DNA of 33,698 nt from an uncultured Acetobacteraceae bacterium (GTDB taxonomy: Bacteria; Pseudomonadota; Alphaproteobacteria; Acetobacterales; Acetobacteraceae). Below are positions 25,585-33,698 of this stretch, one piece after another (the first letter of the stretch is position 1; each line of letters starts with the position of its first letter). The position numbers and the translations under genes are program-made. Where the stretch lies: the NCBI GenBank assembly GCA_937902425.1, contig CALFNB010000226.1:1-33698 (forward strand). Direction: 5' to 3'. Below the pieces are notes generated by a model. The model did not search any database and was not told the origin of the DNA. It saw only the letters and a program-made list of their open reading frames with translations.

Positions 25585-26349
25585 TCACGGCCCTGAAACC
25601 GGCAGCGCATGGCCCGATGCGATCGCCATCGCGCCCCAAACCAGATCGCGGTACGCCTCGTCGAACGAGACACCCTTGATTTCCCAGGCCTTGCCGTCGG
25701 CCCGCCACGCGCCGGTCCAACCGGGATCGGCATTGCTCCATCGCAGCGTGCCCGTGACCACCAATGCATCCGGCACCCTGGCGTCCGCGGTCGCACTGGC
25801 AAGCGGCGGCAGCACGAGGTGCATGCCGTAACGCGTGGCCGCCGCCAACAACGCCTGACGATGCCGCTCATCATTGTCGCCGTCAGCGGTCAACGGAAAG
25901 CGTCCGCCTTTGTTGTCCGCGATCTCGATGCGCACCAGTAACGTTGGCCGCTCCGCCAGCCAGGGCCTGTCGCCAAGCTCCGCCAACGCCGCATCGATCT
26001 TCGCCGGGGAAAAGCGCGCGACCAACGTGTAGGGACGGTCGCGGGTGCCCTGCTCATCATGCTTCGGCAGGTCGCTCATACGGTCGAGGTAGAGATAATC
26101 CTCCACCATGTCCGCCGCCTTCGCCGCCAGCGGATCGACACGGGGATCACGCGGCAACCCGGGATCGCCGGAGCGTTTCACGAGCACGTCGCGCAACGCA
26201 TGATCCAGGCCTTCCGCGCGTGTGCCGTCACCGGTGCCGGTCACGATCGCGGTGCCCTCGCAAAGCGCCTGGTCGTCCCGCGCCTGGACCGCGGCGGCGA
26301 ACAGCGCGAGGCTGGTGCACAGGACAACGATCGATGCGCGGCGGATCAT
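25585..26349 (-). CDS. DUF2066-like exported protein
   Basis: Signal peptide MIRRASIVVLCTSLALFAAAVQA, then GDGTRAEGLDHALRDVLVKRSGDP and later DUF2066-like motifs. Confidence 0.75.
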   Translation of the reverse strand: MIRRASIVVLCTSLALFAAAVQARDDQALCEGTAIVTGTGDGTRAEGLDHALRDVLVKRSGDPGLPRDPRVDPLAAKAADMVEDYLYLDRMSDLPKHDEQGTRDRPYTLVARFSPAKIDAALAELGDRPWLAERPTLLVRIEIADNKGGRFPLTADGDNDERHRQALLAAATRYGMHLVLPPLASATADARVPDALVVTGTLRWSNADPGWTGAWRADGKAWEIKGVSFDEAYRDLVWGAMAIASGHALPVSGP

Positions 26350-26402
26350 GATGGCGTCTGCCCGTTTACGACGAATGGACAGGCTGTTCCAGCCGCGGCG
26401 GT

Positions 26403-27020
26403 CTATTTGTTCCGGGCGAACGCCAGCGCCGCGCCGGCCCCGATCAGCACGCCTCCCGATAGCCGGTTGCGCAGCCGGCCGCGCGATGCCAGCAGTCCGC
26501 GGGCGCGACCGGCGACCAGAGCCCAGAGACCATCGACGATGATCGCGATGAGGACGAACGTCACGGAAAGAACCACGATTTGCGTTCCAACATGCTGGTT
26601 CATCGTAACGAACTGCGGAAAGAACGCACCGTAGAAAAACAGCGTCTTGGGGTTGGTCAAAGAGACCAGCAGCGCGCGAAAATATATCGCTCGCGGCGAC
26701 CTCGGCTGTGGCCGCGCCTTGGTCAGATCAATCAGCGGCGCGCGCCACTGCGCGATACCGAGCCAGATCAGGTAGGCGACACCGATCCAACGAAGCCACT
26801 CGAACCAGACACCGAGCGTTCCCAACATCTCGGTCAGGCCGAGCGCGGTCAGAACAAGCTGTGGGACCATCGCCGAAGTGGTGCCGGCGAGGGTGAGCAG
26901 GCCATATCTTGGTCCATGGGCGACGCTGTTGGCGACAATCAGCGCGACGTTCGGCCCCGGTATGAGCATCAGAACGGTGACCGCCGCGGCGAACGCCAGA
27001 AAAAGCCCAGGATCGATCAT
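26403..27020 (-). CDS. LysE/RhtB-family translocator
   Basis: MIDPGLFLAFAAAVTVLMLIPGPNVALIVANSVAHGPRYGLLTLAG...NPKTLFFYGAFFPQFV. Confidence 0.92.
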   Translation of the reverse strand: MIDPGLFLAFAAAVTVLMLIPGPNVALIVANSVAHGPRYGLLTLAGTTSAMVPQLVLTALGLTEMLGTLGVWFEWLRWIGVAYLIWLGIAQWRAPLIDLTKARPQPRSPRAIYFRALLVSLTNPKTLFFYGAFFPQFVTMNQHVGTQIVVLSVTFVLIAIIVDGLWALVAGRARGLLASRGRLRNRLSGGVLIGAGAALAFARNK

Positions 27021-27149
27021 GGGTCTGTCCTTCGGAGCAACAGGGTTCTTGAAGTCACGATTGTTAAATCCTGGAACTGGGCAATGCGATGCACGCACTG
27101 TTCGTCTGGTTACGGAATACCGGCGAGGAGAGGGGTATTGGAGGACGTG

Positions 27150-27773
27150 TCAGCGCCTGCTCGCGGACTGGCGCGGCAGCATTCTTTCAAGCACGTCATC
27201 ATCCAAAACATAACGGTGAAACAGCACGGCCGCGATGTGCAAACCGACGGTCGCCAATATAATCCAACCGATAATGCCATGTACACGTTGCAACCTGGCT
27301 GCCTGAGCGAGGCCGGCCGGGTCGAGCGCGGGCATGTCAAAATGGTTGAAAGCGCTGTCGCCCGTGGCCCACAGCAGTAACATGCCTTCGAGCACCATCG
27401 CCGCCAGCAGCACGTAGAGACCCACATGCGTGATCCGGCTGGCCAGCCCCATCGCGCCGGCATCGGCCGGCGGCGGTGGTTCGCCGAACGACAGGCGCCA
27501 GACGAAGCGCACGCCCCCGACCATACCCAGCACGGTACCCAGGAGGATGTGCACCGACCGCGCGTCCGACCGCGCTGAGCCCGCCGGGAACCAATCGAGG
27601 GTCTCGGCGCCGATCCACAGCGCCGCCACCAGTGCTGCTACCAGCCAATGCAAAACAATCGAGGTCCAGTCGTAACGTTGCTGATTTGGCTCGTTAGGCG
27701 CCACGGCCTGACTCTCCTGAAAGGTTACGGGGGCGAACTGATGGCTTTCCCCGGAAGCGACGTATGCGGTCAT
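27150..27773 (-). CDS. cytochrome b561-family protein
   Basis: RYDWTSIVLHWLVAALVAALW; RSVHILLGTVLGMVGGVRFVWRL; ITHVGLYVLLAAMVLEGMLLL; RVHGIIGWIILATVGLHIAAVLFHRYVLDDDVLERMLP: histidine-bearing four-helix pattern. Confidence 0.88.
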   Translation of the reverse strand: MTAYVASGESHQFAPVTFQESQAVAPNEPNQQRYDWTSIVLHWLVAALVAALWIGAETLDWFPAGSARSDARSVHILLGTVLGMVGGVRFVWRLSFGEPPPPADAGAMGLASRITHVGLYVLLAAMVLEGMLLLWATGDSAFNHFDMPALDPAGLAQAARLQRVHGIIGWIILATVGLHIAAVLFHRYVLDDDVLERMLPRQSASRR

Positions 27774-27788
27774 CAGCCTCGCGGCAGG

Positions 27789-28157
27789 TCAATGCAGCAG
27801 CCAAATGAAGGGTGGGAAGGTCAACAGAAATCCCGCCGCCAGCATCGCATATGCCACCACATTGATCCGCCTGAGCCGCAAGTTACGCGTACGCCAGCGT
27901 ACCGCGAGAAGCAGCCAGGCCAACAGCCAGACGCCGACCGCGCCGGTGCTGACACCGGAAAGCGGACCGCTCGGCCGCCAGATGTTGAAGGTGGTGCCCA
28001 CAACGGGCCACAGGTCACCAGCGGTGGTAAAGAGGCCGAGTGCGAGCGAGCCGATTCCCGTCGCCAGGATCGCCGCCGCGCCCAGGCCGTTCGGCAGGGA
28101 TCCCAGTACATCGTCTGGGTTCGCGGTCCCGGCGGTGGATTTTGTCTCTCTTTCCAC
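27789..28157 (-). CDS. small integral membrane protein
   Basis: 122 aa ORF with hydrophobic helices (GAAAILATGIGSLALGLFT, GAVGVWLLAWLLLAV, VVAYAMLAAGFLLTFPPFIWLL). Gap of 1 nt from the upstream same-strand gene. Confidence 0.62.
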   Translation of the reverse strand: MERETKSTAGTANPDDVLGSLPNGLGAAAILATGIGSLALGLFTTAGDLWPVVGTTFNIWRPSGPLSGVSTGAVGVWLLAWLLLAVRWRTRNLRLRRINVVAYAMLAAGFLLTFPPFIWLLH

Positions 28158-28158
28158 G

Positions 28159-28734
28159 CTACTTGTGTCCCATTAATACAATCTCGGGGCCGCCGCTGGT
28201 CGGAGCGTGGACGTTGATCAGCGCGCCGAATACACCAGAGACAAGGGTTGCCAGGAAGGCTGCCGCGGTGAAGCCCAGAATCGCGTTGCGCATCTGTCGG
28301 TGGCGCGCGATGTTCGGGCCGTAGGTAATGAACACGACGGCCACCATGGTCATCGCTATGGGGGTGAACCACGAAACGTGCTCTTTCCATTCCATGCCGA
28401 ATTCGTGCCACCCGGCGGTCATCGGGTTGGACAGCAGCAAGAGGCGCGGATACCTCGTGAGGTCAGTTGTGCCGGCTGGCGCCACGGCCCGGTACCAGGG
28501 ATAAACGATGTAAGTACCGGACAGCACGGTAATCCAGGCCAGGGCGGACATGCTGAGCAGGTAAAAGCGGAAAAGCTTGTAATGAGGCGAGGAAGCCGGC
28601 CAGATTCCACCGCTCGCCGCGGTCGCATAGATCACCCCGATGGCACCTGAGAAGGCGAGCATGAACAGTGCTCCAAACCCCATGCCATGCAGGAGGGTAA
28701 TCAGATCACGAACGCTGATGACCATGGTCGGCAC
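28159..28734 (-). CDS. integral membrane protein with conserved-looking histidines
   Basis: 191 aa ORF with about four TM helices; His residues in LLHGMGFG, PHYKLF, GWHEFGMEWKEHVSWF. Confidence 0.65.
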   Translation of the reverse strand: MPTMVISVRDLITLLHGMGFGALFMLAFSGAIGVIYATAASGGIWPASSPHYKLFRFYLLSMSALAWITVLSGTYIVYPWYRAVAPAGTTDLTRYPRLLLLSNPMTAGWHEFGMEWKEHVSWFTPIAMTMVAVVFITYGPNIARHRQMRNAILGFTAAAFLATLVSGVFGALINVHAPTSGGPEIVLMGHK

Positions 28735-29022
28735 CTCCCAAAGCGACCGTCGAGCCCCATGGCGAAGTCATGCCCCCGGCATTTCTCCGACGATCATCCG
28801 CTTTGTTCCGGGAGGTAGCCACCCATTCGGACGTTTGGCAACGAAGGGGGATAAGCCTCGGACCGCGCGCCTCTGAAACGGCGCGGTGTTGTCCATAAGT
28901 ATCGAATTGCGCAAAGCCGCGCCGCCACCCCACCACCCTGATTTCGGCAATCGCCACCACCGCGGCTATGCTGTCGGAACGAACGGCGGCGCACCCGTGG
29001 CCGCGAAGGGAGAGAGACCAAA

Positions 29023-29712
29023 ATGGCAACCTACGTACTTCTCCACGGCGCCTATCAGGGCGGCTGGATCTGGCAACACGTGACTCCGCATCTGCGTGCC
29101 GCCGGCCATACCGTGTTCGCCCCCACCTTGGATGGCTGCGCCGAACGCCGCCACGCGTTGCGACCCGGCATCGACACCGAGAGCCAGGCCGCCGAGGTGG
29201 CGGAGATGCTGTTCTTCGAGGACCTCAAGGACATCGTCCTGGTCGGCACCAGTTGCGGTGGCATGGTGGCTTGCCGGGTCGCCGAACTCGCCCGCCCGCG
29301 GATCGGCCGCGTCGTGCTCGCCGACGCATTGTCGCTGTTCAATGGGGAGGCGGTGTCCGACCACGTCAAACGCCCGACCGCGGTGACAACCGGCGTTGGC
29401 ACCGGCCCATCGCGCGAAGACGCCGCCAACCGCATGTTCATCTCCCTGCCCGAACCGATGAAATCCTGGGCTTTGGAGCGCGTCACCCCGCATCCGATCG
29501 CGGCGATGCAGGCCCCGGTGAAGCTCGACAGTTTCTGGGGGCAAAGCTGGAAGGCCTCGGTGATTTGGTGCCGGCAGAGCGTCAACCCGCCCGTCGCGTA
29601 TCAGCGCCGCGCCCAGGAGACCTTGAAGGCAAGCTGGCATGAACTGGATACGGGGCATTACCCGATGCTCACCGAGCCGGAGAAGCTCGCGCGACTGATG
29701 ATGGCCGGGTAA
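29023..29712 (+). CDS. alpha/beta hydrolase (salicylate-esterase/hydroxynitrile-lyase-like)
   Basis: MATYVLLHGAYQGGWIWQHVTPHLRAAGHTVFAPTLDG, nucleophile elbow VGTSCGGMVA, catalytic His LDTGHYPMLTEPEKLA. Confidence 0.88.
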   Translation: MATYVLLHGAYQGGWIWQHVTPHLRAAGHTVFAPTLDGCAERRHALRPGIDTESQAAEVAEMLFFEDLKDIVLVGTSCGGMVACRVAELARPRIGRVVLADALSLFNGEAVSDHVKRPTAVTTGVGTGPSREDAANRMFISLPEPMKSWALERVTPHPIAAMQAPVKLDSFWGQSWKASVIWCRQSVNPPVAYQRRAQETLKASWHELDTGHYPMLTEPEKLARLMMAG

Positions 29713-29797
29713 CAACCAGACGGGCGGCGGGTCCACGATGGACCGGGCCAGACCAACCGACTATCAGAGGCCAACCCGATCGAGTCGCCGTGCCCCT

Positions 29798-32389
29798 ATG
29801 CTGAATCGCCTGCTCGCAGGCTTGGTTGATACCAGTCGCCGCCATGCTCTGCTCGTCTTGTTCGCCGGATCCCTGCTGGCGGTACTCGCGTGTGGCGTGG
29901 CGGCGACGCGCCTTGGGGTCAGCACCGACACCGACCAGATGTTCTCCGAAACGTTGCCCTGGCGCCGCAACGCGATCGAGATGAACAAGGACTTTCCCCA
30001 GTTCCGCGATCTGCTGGTCGCCGTGATCGACGCCAAGGAACCGGAACAGGCCGACACGACCGCCGACGCGTTGGCCGAGGCCCTGAGCCTCGATCAGGTA
30101 CATTTTCGCTCGGTTCGGCGTCCCGATACCTCACCGTATTTCGAGAACAACGGACTGCTGTTCCTCGATTTGCCGCAACTCACCGCGATCATGGACCGGA
30201 CGATCGACGCGCAGCCGTTTCTTGGGCAACTGGTGGCTGATCCAACCGCGCGCGGCCTGTTCTCGGCGCTGGCGCTTCTGGGAGTCGGTGTGACCCAGGC
30301 CGGCACCGATCTGACGCCTTATCAGGACGCGATTCTGGCGTTTCACGACGTGCTGGCCGACGCGGTCGCCGGCAAGCCGCGCCCGCTGTCCTGGCAGCAA
30401 CTGTTGGGGGCGGGCCTGTCGGACCTCGCCGGCAAGTACCGCTTCGTGCTGATCCAGCCGCGACAGAATTTCGGTGCGCTGGAGCCCGGCGGAGCGGCGA
30501 CGGCCGTGGTGCGCCATGCCATCAGCGAACTGGAATTCGTGAAAAGCGGTGACGCGCATGTGCGCATCACCGGTCAGGTGGCGCTGGCGGACGAGGAGTT
30601 CGCGACGGTCGCGCAGGGAGCGGTGGAAGGATTGATCGGCAGCGTGGTGCTGATCACGTTGTGGCTGTACCTGGCGGTACGGACGTGGCGGCTGATCGTG
30701 CCCATCCTGCTGACGTTGGGGCTGGGGCTGCTGCTGACCGTGTTGTTCGCGGCGGTGGCGGTCGGGACATTGAACCTCGTCTCGGTCGGGTTTGGCGTGA
30801 TGTTCGTGGGAATCGCCGTTGATTTCGCGATTCAGTTCGCGGTTCGCTACCGCGAATACCGCCACGTGATGGGCGATCCGGTACTGGGCTTGCGGCAAAC
30901 CGCGGCGCGGGCCGGCATGCAAATTCTCTGCGCCTCGCTGGCGACGGCGGCCGGCTTCCTCGCGTTCGTGCCGACCCCGTTTTCGGGTGTCGCCGAGCTT
31001 GGCCTGATCGCGGGCGGCGGCATGTTGATCGCCTTCATCTGCACGCTGACGGTCCTGCCCGCCGCCATCACCCTCTTCAATCCGCGCGACGGCGCCGCCG
31101 AGGTCGGCTTCTCCTGGGCTGCTCCGCTGGACACCTGGATCCAGAGCCATCACCGCTGGCTGCTGGCGGTCTTCGCCGCGTTGGTTGGCCTCGCGCTCGC
31201 GGTCGCGCCGCGGATGACGTTCGACTCCAATCCGCTGCACACCAAGAACCCGAACACCGAAGCAATGCGCACCTTGCGCGACCTGATCGATAACCCGCTG
31301 ACGGACCCGTACACCATCGACATCGTGGCGCCGGATGTTGGCACCGCGGATACTCTTGCCGAGCAACTGAAGCGGTTGCCGACGGTGTCGCAGGTGCGCG
31401 ACATCGACAGTTTCGTGCCGCGGGACCAGGCCAAAAAGCTCGCGGTGATCGCCGATGCGCGGACCATTCTGGCGCCGACGCTGTCGGCCGCGCCTCCGGT
31501 CGCGCCGATCACCGCGGATCAGGTGCGGATGGCGGCGCGTGTGGCACTGGGTCAGATCGATCCGGCGCTGCCGAAGCTGCCGAAGGATCATCCGCTCGCC
31601 GCCGTCGACGGCGATCTTCGTAAGTTGAGCGATGCGCCCGATGCCGTGGCGATGGCGGCGAACGACGCTTTGACGCGGTTTTTGCCGATGCAGCTGGATC
31701 ATCTGCGGGCGTCCATGACCGCCGGTAAGGTGACCCGCGCGGACATTCCCTCCGACATCGCGCGCGACTGGATATTGCCCGATGGCCGCGCGCGTTTGCA
31801 GGTACTGGGGAAGCCGGATTTGCGCGACGCCGGCGGCCTGGCGGAGTTCACCAGGGAGGTGATCCATCTCGCGCCCGACGCCGGCGGGCCCGCGGTCACC
31901 ATCGCCGCCACCAGCGCCACCATCGTGAATGCGTTCCGCACCGCGGCGGTGAGTGCATTGCTGGCGATCCTGGTGATCCTGTCGCTGATATTGCGGCGGC
32001 CGCTCGACGTCATTCTGGTGGCGGCGCCGCTGTTGCTGTCGGCGCTGCTGACGCTCTACGTCGCCGTGCTGCTGGGATTGGCGCTGAACTTCGCCAACAT
32101 CATCGCGCTGCCGTTGCTTCTGGGCGTGGGGGTGTCGTTCAACGTCTATTTCATCATGAACTGGCGCGCCGGCCGCACCGGGCCGCTCGGGTCCGCGACG
32201 GCGCGGGCGGTGCTGTTCTCGGCGCTGACCACCGGCACCGCGTTCGGCTCGCTGGCGCTGTCCGCCCACCCCGGTACCGCGAGCATGGGGGAGTTGCTTC
32301 TGATCAGCCTGGGCTGCACGCTCATCGCGAGTTTGGTATTCGTGCCGTCGCTGCTGGCGGCTCTGGGCCCGCCGCGGCCAGGAACCTGA
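29798..32389 (+). CDS. hpnN: RND/MMPL-family transporter, HpnN-like
   Basis: DTDQMFSETLPWRRNAIEMNKDFPQFRDLLVAVIDA typical of HpnN; two sets of RND TM bundles (GVMFVGIAVDFAIQFAVRYREYR; LPLLLGVGVSFNVYFIMNWRAG). Confidence 0.85.
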   Translation: MLNRLLAGLVDTSRRHALLVLFAGSLLAVLACGVAATRLGVSTDTDQMFSETLPWRRNAIEMNKDFPQFRDLLVAVIDAKEPEQADTTADALAEALSLDQVHFRSVRRPDTSPYFENNGLLFLDLPQLTAIMDRTIDAQPFLGQLVADPTARGLFSALALLGVGVTQAGTDLTPYQDAILAFHDVLADAVAGKPRPLSWQQLLGAGLSDLAGKYRFVLIQPRQNFGALEPGGAATAVVRHAISELEFVKSGDAHVRITGQVALADEEFATVAQGAVEGLIGSVVLITLWLYLAVRTWRLIVPILLTLGLGLLLTVLFAAVAVGTLNLVSVGFGVMFVGIAVDFAIQFAVRYREYRHVMGDPVLGLRQTAARAGMQILCASLATAAGFLAFVPTPFSGVAELGLIAGGGMLIAFICTLTVLPAAITLFNPRDGAAEVGFSWAAPLDTWIQSHHRWLLAVFAALVGLALAVAPRMTFDSNPLHTKNPNTEAMRTLRDLIDNPLTDPYTIDIVAPDVGTADTLAEQLKRLPTVSQVRDIDSFVPRDQAKKLAVIADARTILAPTLSAAPPVAPITADQVRMAARVALGQIDPALPKLPKDHPLAAVDGDLRKLSDAPDAVAMAANDALTRFLPMQLDHLRASMTAGKVTRADIPSDIARDWILPDGRARLQVLGKPDLRDAGGLAEFTREVIHLAPDAGGPAVTIAATSATIVNAFRTAAVSALLAILVILSLILRRPLDVILVAAPLLLSALLTLYVAVLLGLALNFANIIALPLLLGVGVSFNVYFIMNWRAGRTGPLGSATARAVLFSALTTGTAFGSLALSAHPGTASMGELLLISLGCTLIASLVFVPSLLAALGPPRPGT

Positions 32390-32409
32390 CGACGACTGGA
32401 GATGGTCAA

Positions 32410-32619
32410 ATGGCTTGCTCCGTGCCGATTTGTTACCTGCTGCACCGGGTCACCGCCGACGGGTCGGAGAGCCTGCTGATGGAACCCGATCTGGCGTCCG
32501 CGCTGACCGATGCCGTGTCCGATCCGGTGTGGCGTGTGGTGCGGATCACGTTTGGCCGGCAGACCGTGCTGGAAGGTGAGGACCTGGAAACCGCCATCGC
32601 CGAGAGACAAATCGCATGA
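32410..32619 (+). CDS. small hypothetical protein
   Basis: 69 aa ORF squeezed between hpnN-like and yggS-like genes, overlapping the latter by 4 nt (ATGA). Confidence 0.6.
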   Translation: MACSVPICYLLHRVTADGSESLLMEPDLASALTDAVSDPVWRVVRITFGRQTVLEGEDLETAIAERQIA

Positions 32620-33278
32620 TCACCCTGCAAACCAACATCGCCGACAATCTGCGTCAGGTGCGGGAACGGATCGCCAATGCCGCGATCAGGGCCGGCCGTA
32701 AGCCCGAGGACGTGACCCTGGTGGCGGTGTCGAAAACCAAACCGATCGAGGCCGTGCGGGCCGCTCTGGCCGCCGGGCAGACCGTGTTCGGTGAGAACCG
32801 GGTGCAGGAGGCGGCCGAGAAATTTCCGTTGCCCGGGGCGACGCTGCACCTGATTGGCGGGCTGCAGACCAACAAAGCGCGCGACGCGGTGCGGATCGCC
32901 GATGTGATCGAGACGCTGGACCGGCCGCGGCTGGCCGAAGCGATTACCGCCGCGATGGCGAAGGAAGGCCGGTATCCGTCGTTGCTGATCGAGGTGAACG
33001 CGGGCGGGGAGGCGCAGAAGTCCGGAGTTCCGCGGGATGACGCCGATGCGTTCATCGCCGATTGCAAGGCACGCTTCGGGGACGGCTTGCTGGGGTTGAT
33101 GTGCATTCCGCCGCACGATGAGGATCCGCGGCCGCATTTCACGTGGCTCGCGGATCGCGCGGCACGGCATGGGTTGAAGGTGGTGTCGATGGGGATGTCG
33201 GCGGATTACGAGATCGCGATTGAATGTGGGGCGACGCTGGTGCGGGTGGGGACGGCGATCTTTGGCGGGAGGAGTTAG
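32616..33278 (+). CDS. yggS: YggS/PLPBP-family pyridoxal-phosphate homeostasis protein
   Basis: LVAVSKTKPIEAVRAALAAGQTVFGENRVQEAAEKF...LHLIGGLQTNKAR...MGMSADYEIAIECGATLVRVGTAIFG. Confidence 0.93.
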   Translation: MITLQTNIADNLRQVRERIANAAIRAGRKPEDVTLVAVSKTKPIEAVRAALAAGQTVFGENRVQEAAEKFPLPGATLHLIGGLQTNKARDAVRIADVIETLDRPRLAEAITAAMAKEGRYPSLLIEVNAGGEAQKSGVPRDDADAFIADCKARFGDGLLGLMCIPPHDEDPRPHFTWLADRAARHGLKVVSMGMSADYEIAIECGATLVRVGTAIFGGRS

Positions 33279-33475
33279 GGGATTCTCCGTGGTGTCGCGC
33301 TGACGCCTGGCCAGCGGGCTCGAACGATTTAGTATTGTCATTGAGTTGGCCCGATGTTTCAGCACTCGCGCTACCAGGCATTTCGGGGGGTGGGGGAAGT
33401 TTGGCATGATTTGTGCGTGGGTGTCCCACTGCCTCGGCATTCTCGGGTGACAGGTACGAAGAAAGCAATCTTTAC

Positions 33476-33643
33476 CACTAAGACACTAAGGCACTAAGAA
33501 GCATAGAAAATTTTTCCTTGCGACATTGGAACTGGACATACTGTTCCCTGTTCAGAACAGTACCGCGAAGAGTGCGTGTCTGATTATCCCTTTGCATGAC
33601 AGAGTGCGGCCCACGTATTGGCATGAACTTAGTGTCTTAGTGT
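33476..33643. repeat. composite palindromic intergenic repeat element (octamer arrays flanking a central inverted repeat)
   Basis: Left: CACTAAGA CACTAAGG CACTAAGA (33476-33499). Right: CTTAGTGT CTTAGTGT (33628-33643). 15-bp perfect IR CACTAAGACACTAAG/CTTAGTGTCTTAGTG. Central TACTGTTC-cctgttca-GAACAGTA (33539-33562). Confidence 0.75.
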
Positions 33644-33698
33644 CTCCTATGTTGATCCTTGCGTCCCCGACCTGAATAATCCGGGACGTTCGACCCCG

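Noticed and set aside
30131-32269. 712-aa minus-strand ORF opposite the RND transporter
   Set aside because: Arg/Gln/His-rich shadow ORF typical of high-GC DNA.
33539-33562. TACTGTTC...GAACAGTA as a LexA/SOS box
   Set aside because: Spacing does not fit the alphaproteobacterial GTTC-N7-GTTC box or E. coli CTGT-N8-ACAG, and no SOS gene is adjacent. Better treated as the core of the repeat element.
1-33698. CRISPR array, tRNA/rRNA genes, transposase/integrase, prophage genes
   Set aside because: I saw no regularly spaced repeats, tRNA-like cloverleaf, or recombinase/phage motifs in any listed ORF.

Overview
High-GC, alphaproteobacterial-looking window; I infer Acetobacteraceae-like from gene content only. 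It holds about 31 supportable CDSs and no tRNA, rRNA, CRISPR array or recognisable transposase. Layout: (i) 0.2-7.3 kb: membrane protein, CBS-CBS-BON protein, MBL-rhodanese persulfide dioxygenase-like protein, orphan MNT nucleotidyltransferase, a CcdA/DsbD-TM-like protein lacking both canonical redox cysteines, and a 949-aa three-in-one HcnABC/opine-oxidase-like flavoprotein. (ii) 7.3-12.8 kb: visibly lower-GC accessory segment with a ThuA-like protein, an outer-membrane barrel, an exported caspase-PEGA protein, an unrecognised glycine-rich protein, and a VapBC/FitAB-type toxin-antitoxin pair with a perfect palindromic operator candidate. (iii) 13.2-20.9 kb: catabolic cluster with hydantoinase, divergent DAO oxidase, Rieske oxygenase, acetoin-dehydrogenase-like E1alpha/E1beta, lipoyl-alpha/beta-hydrolase and cupin. 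(iv) 21-33.3 kb: alpha/beta hydrolase + HlyD with divergent EmrB-type MFS, DUF2066, LysE, cytochrome b561 with two small membrane proteins, HpnN-like RND transporter and YggS. (v) A composite octamer-repeat palindromic element lies at the right end. Best candidates for something undescribed are the OMP/exported caspase-PEGA/unknown-protein module, the cysteine-less CcdA-like protein, and the oxidative hydantoinase/Rieske/AcoABC-like cluster. All functional calls come from reading motifs; no database search was run.
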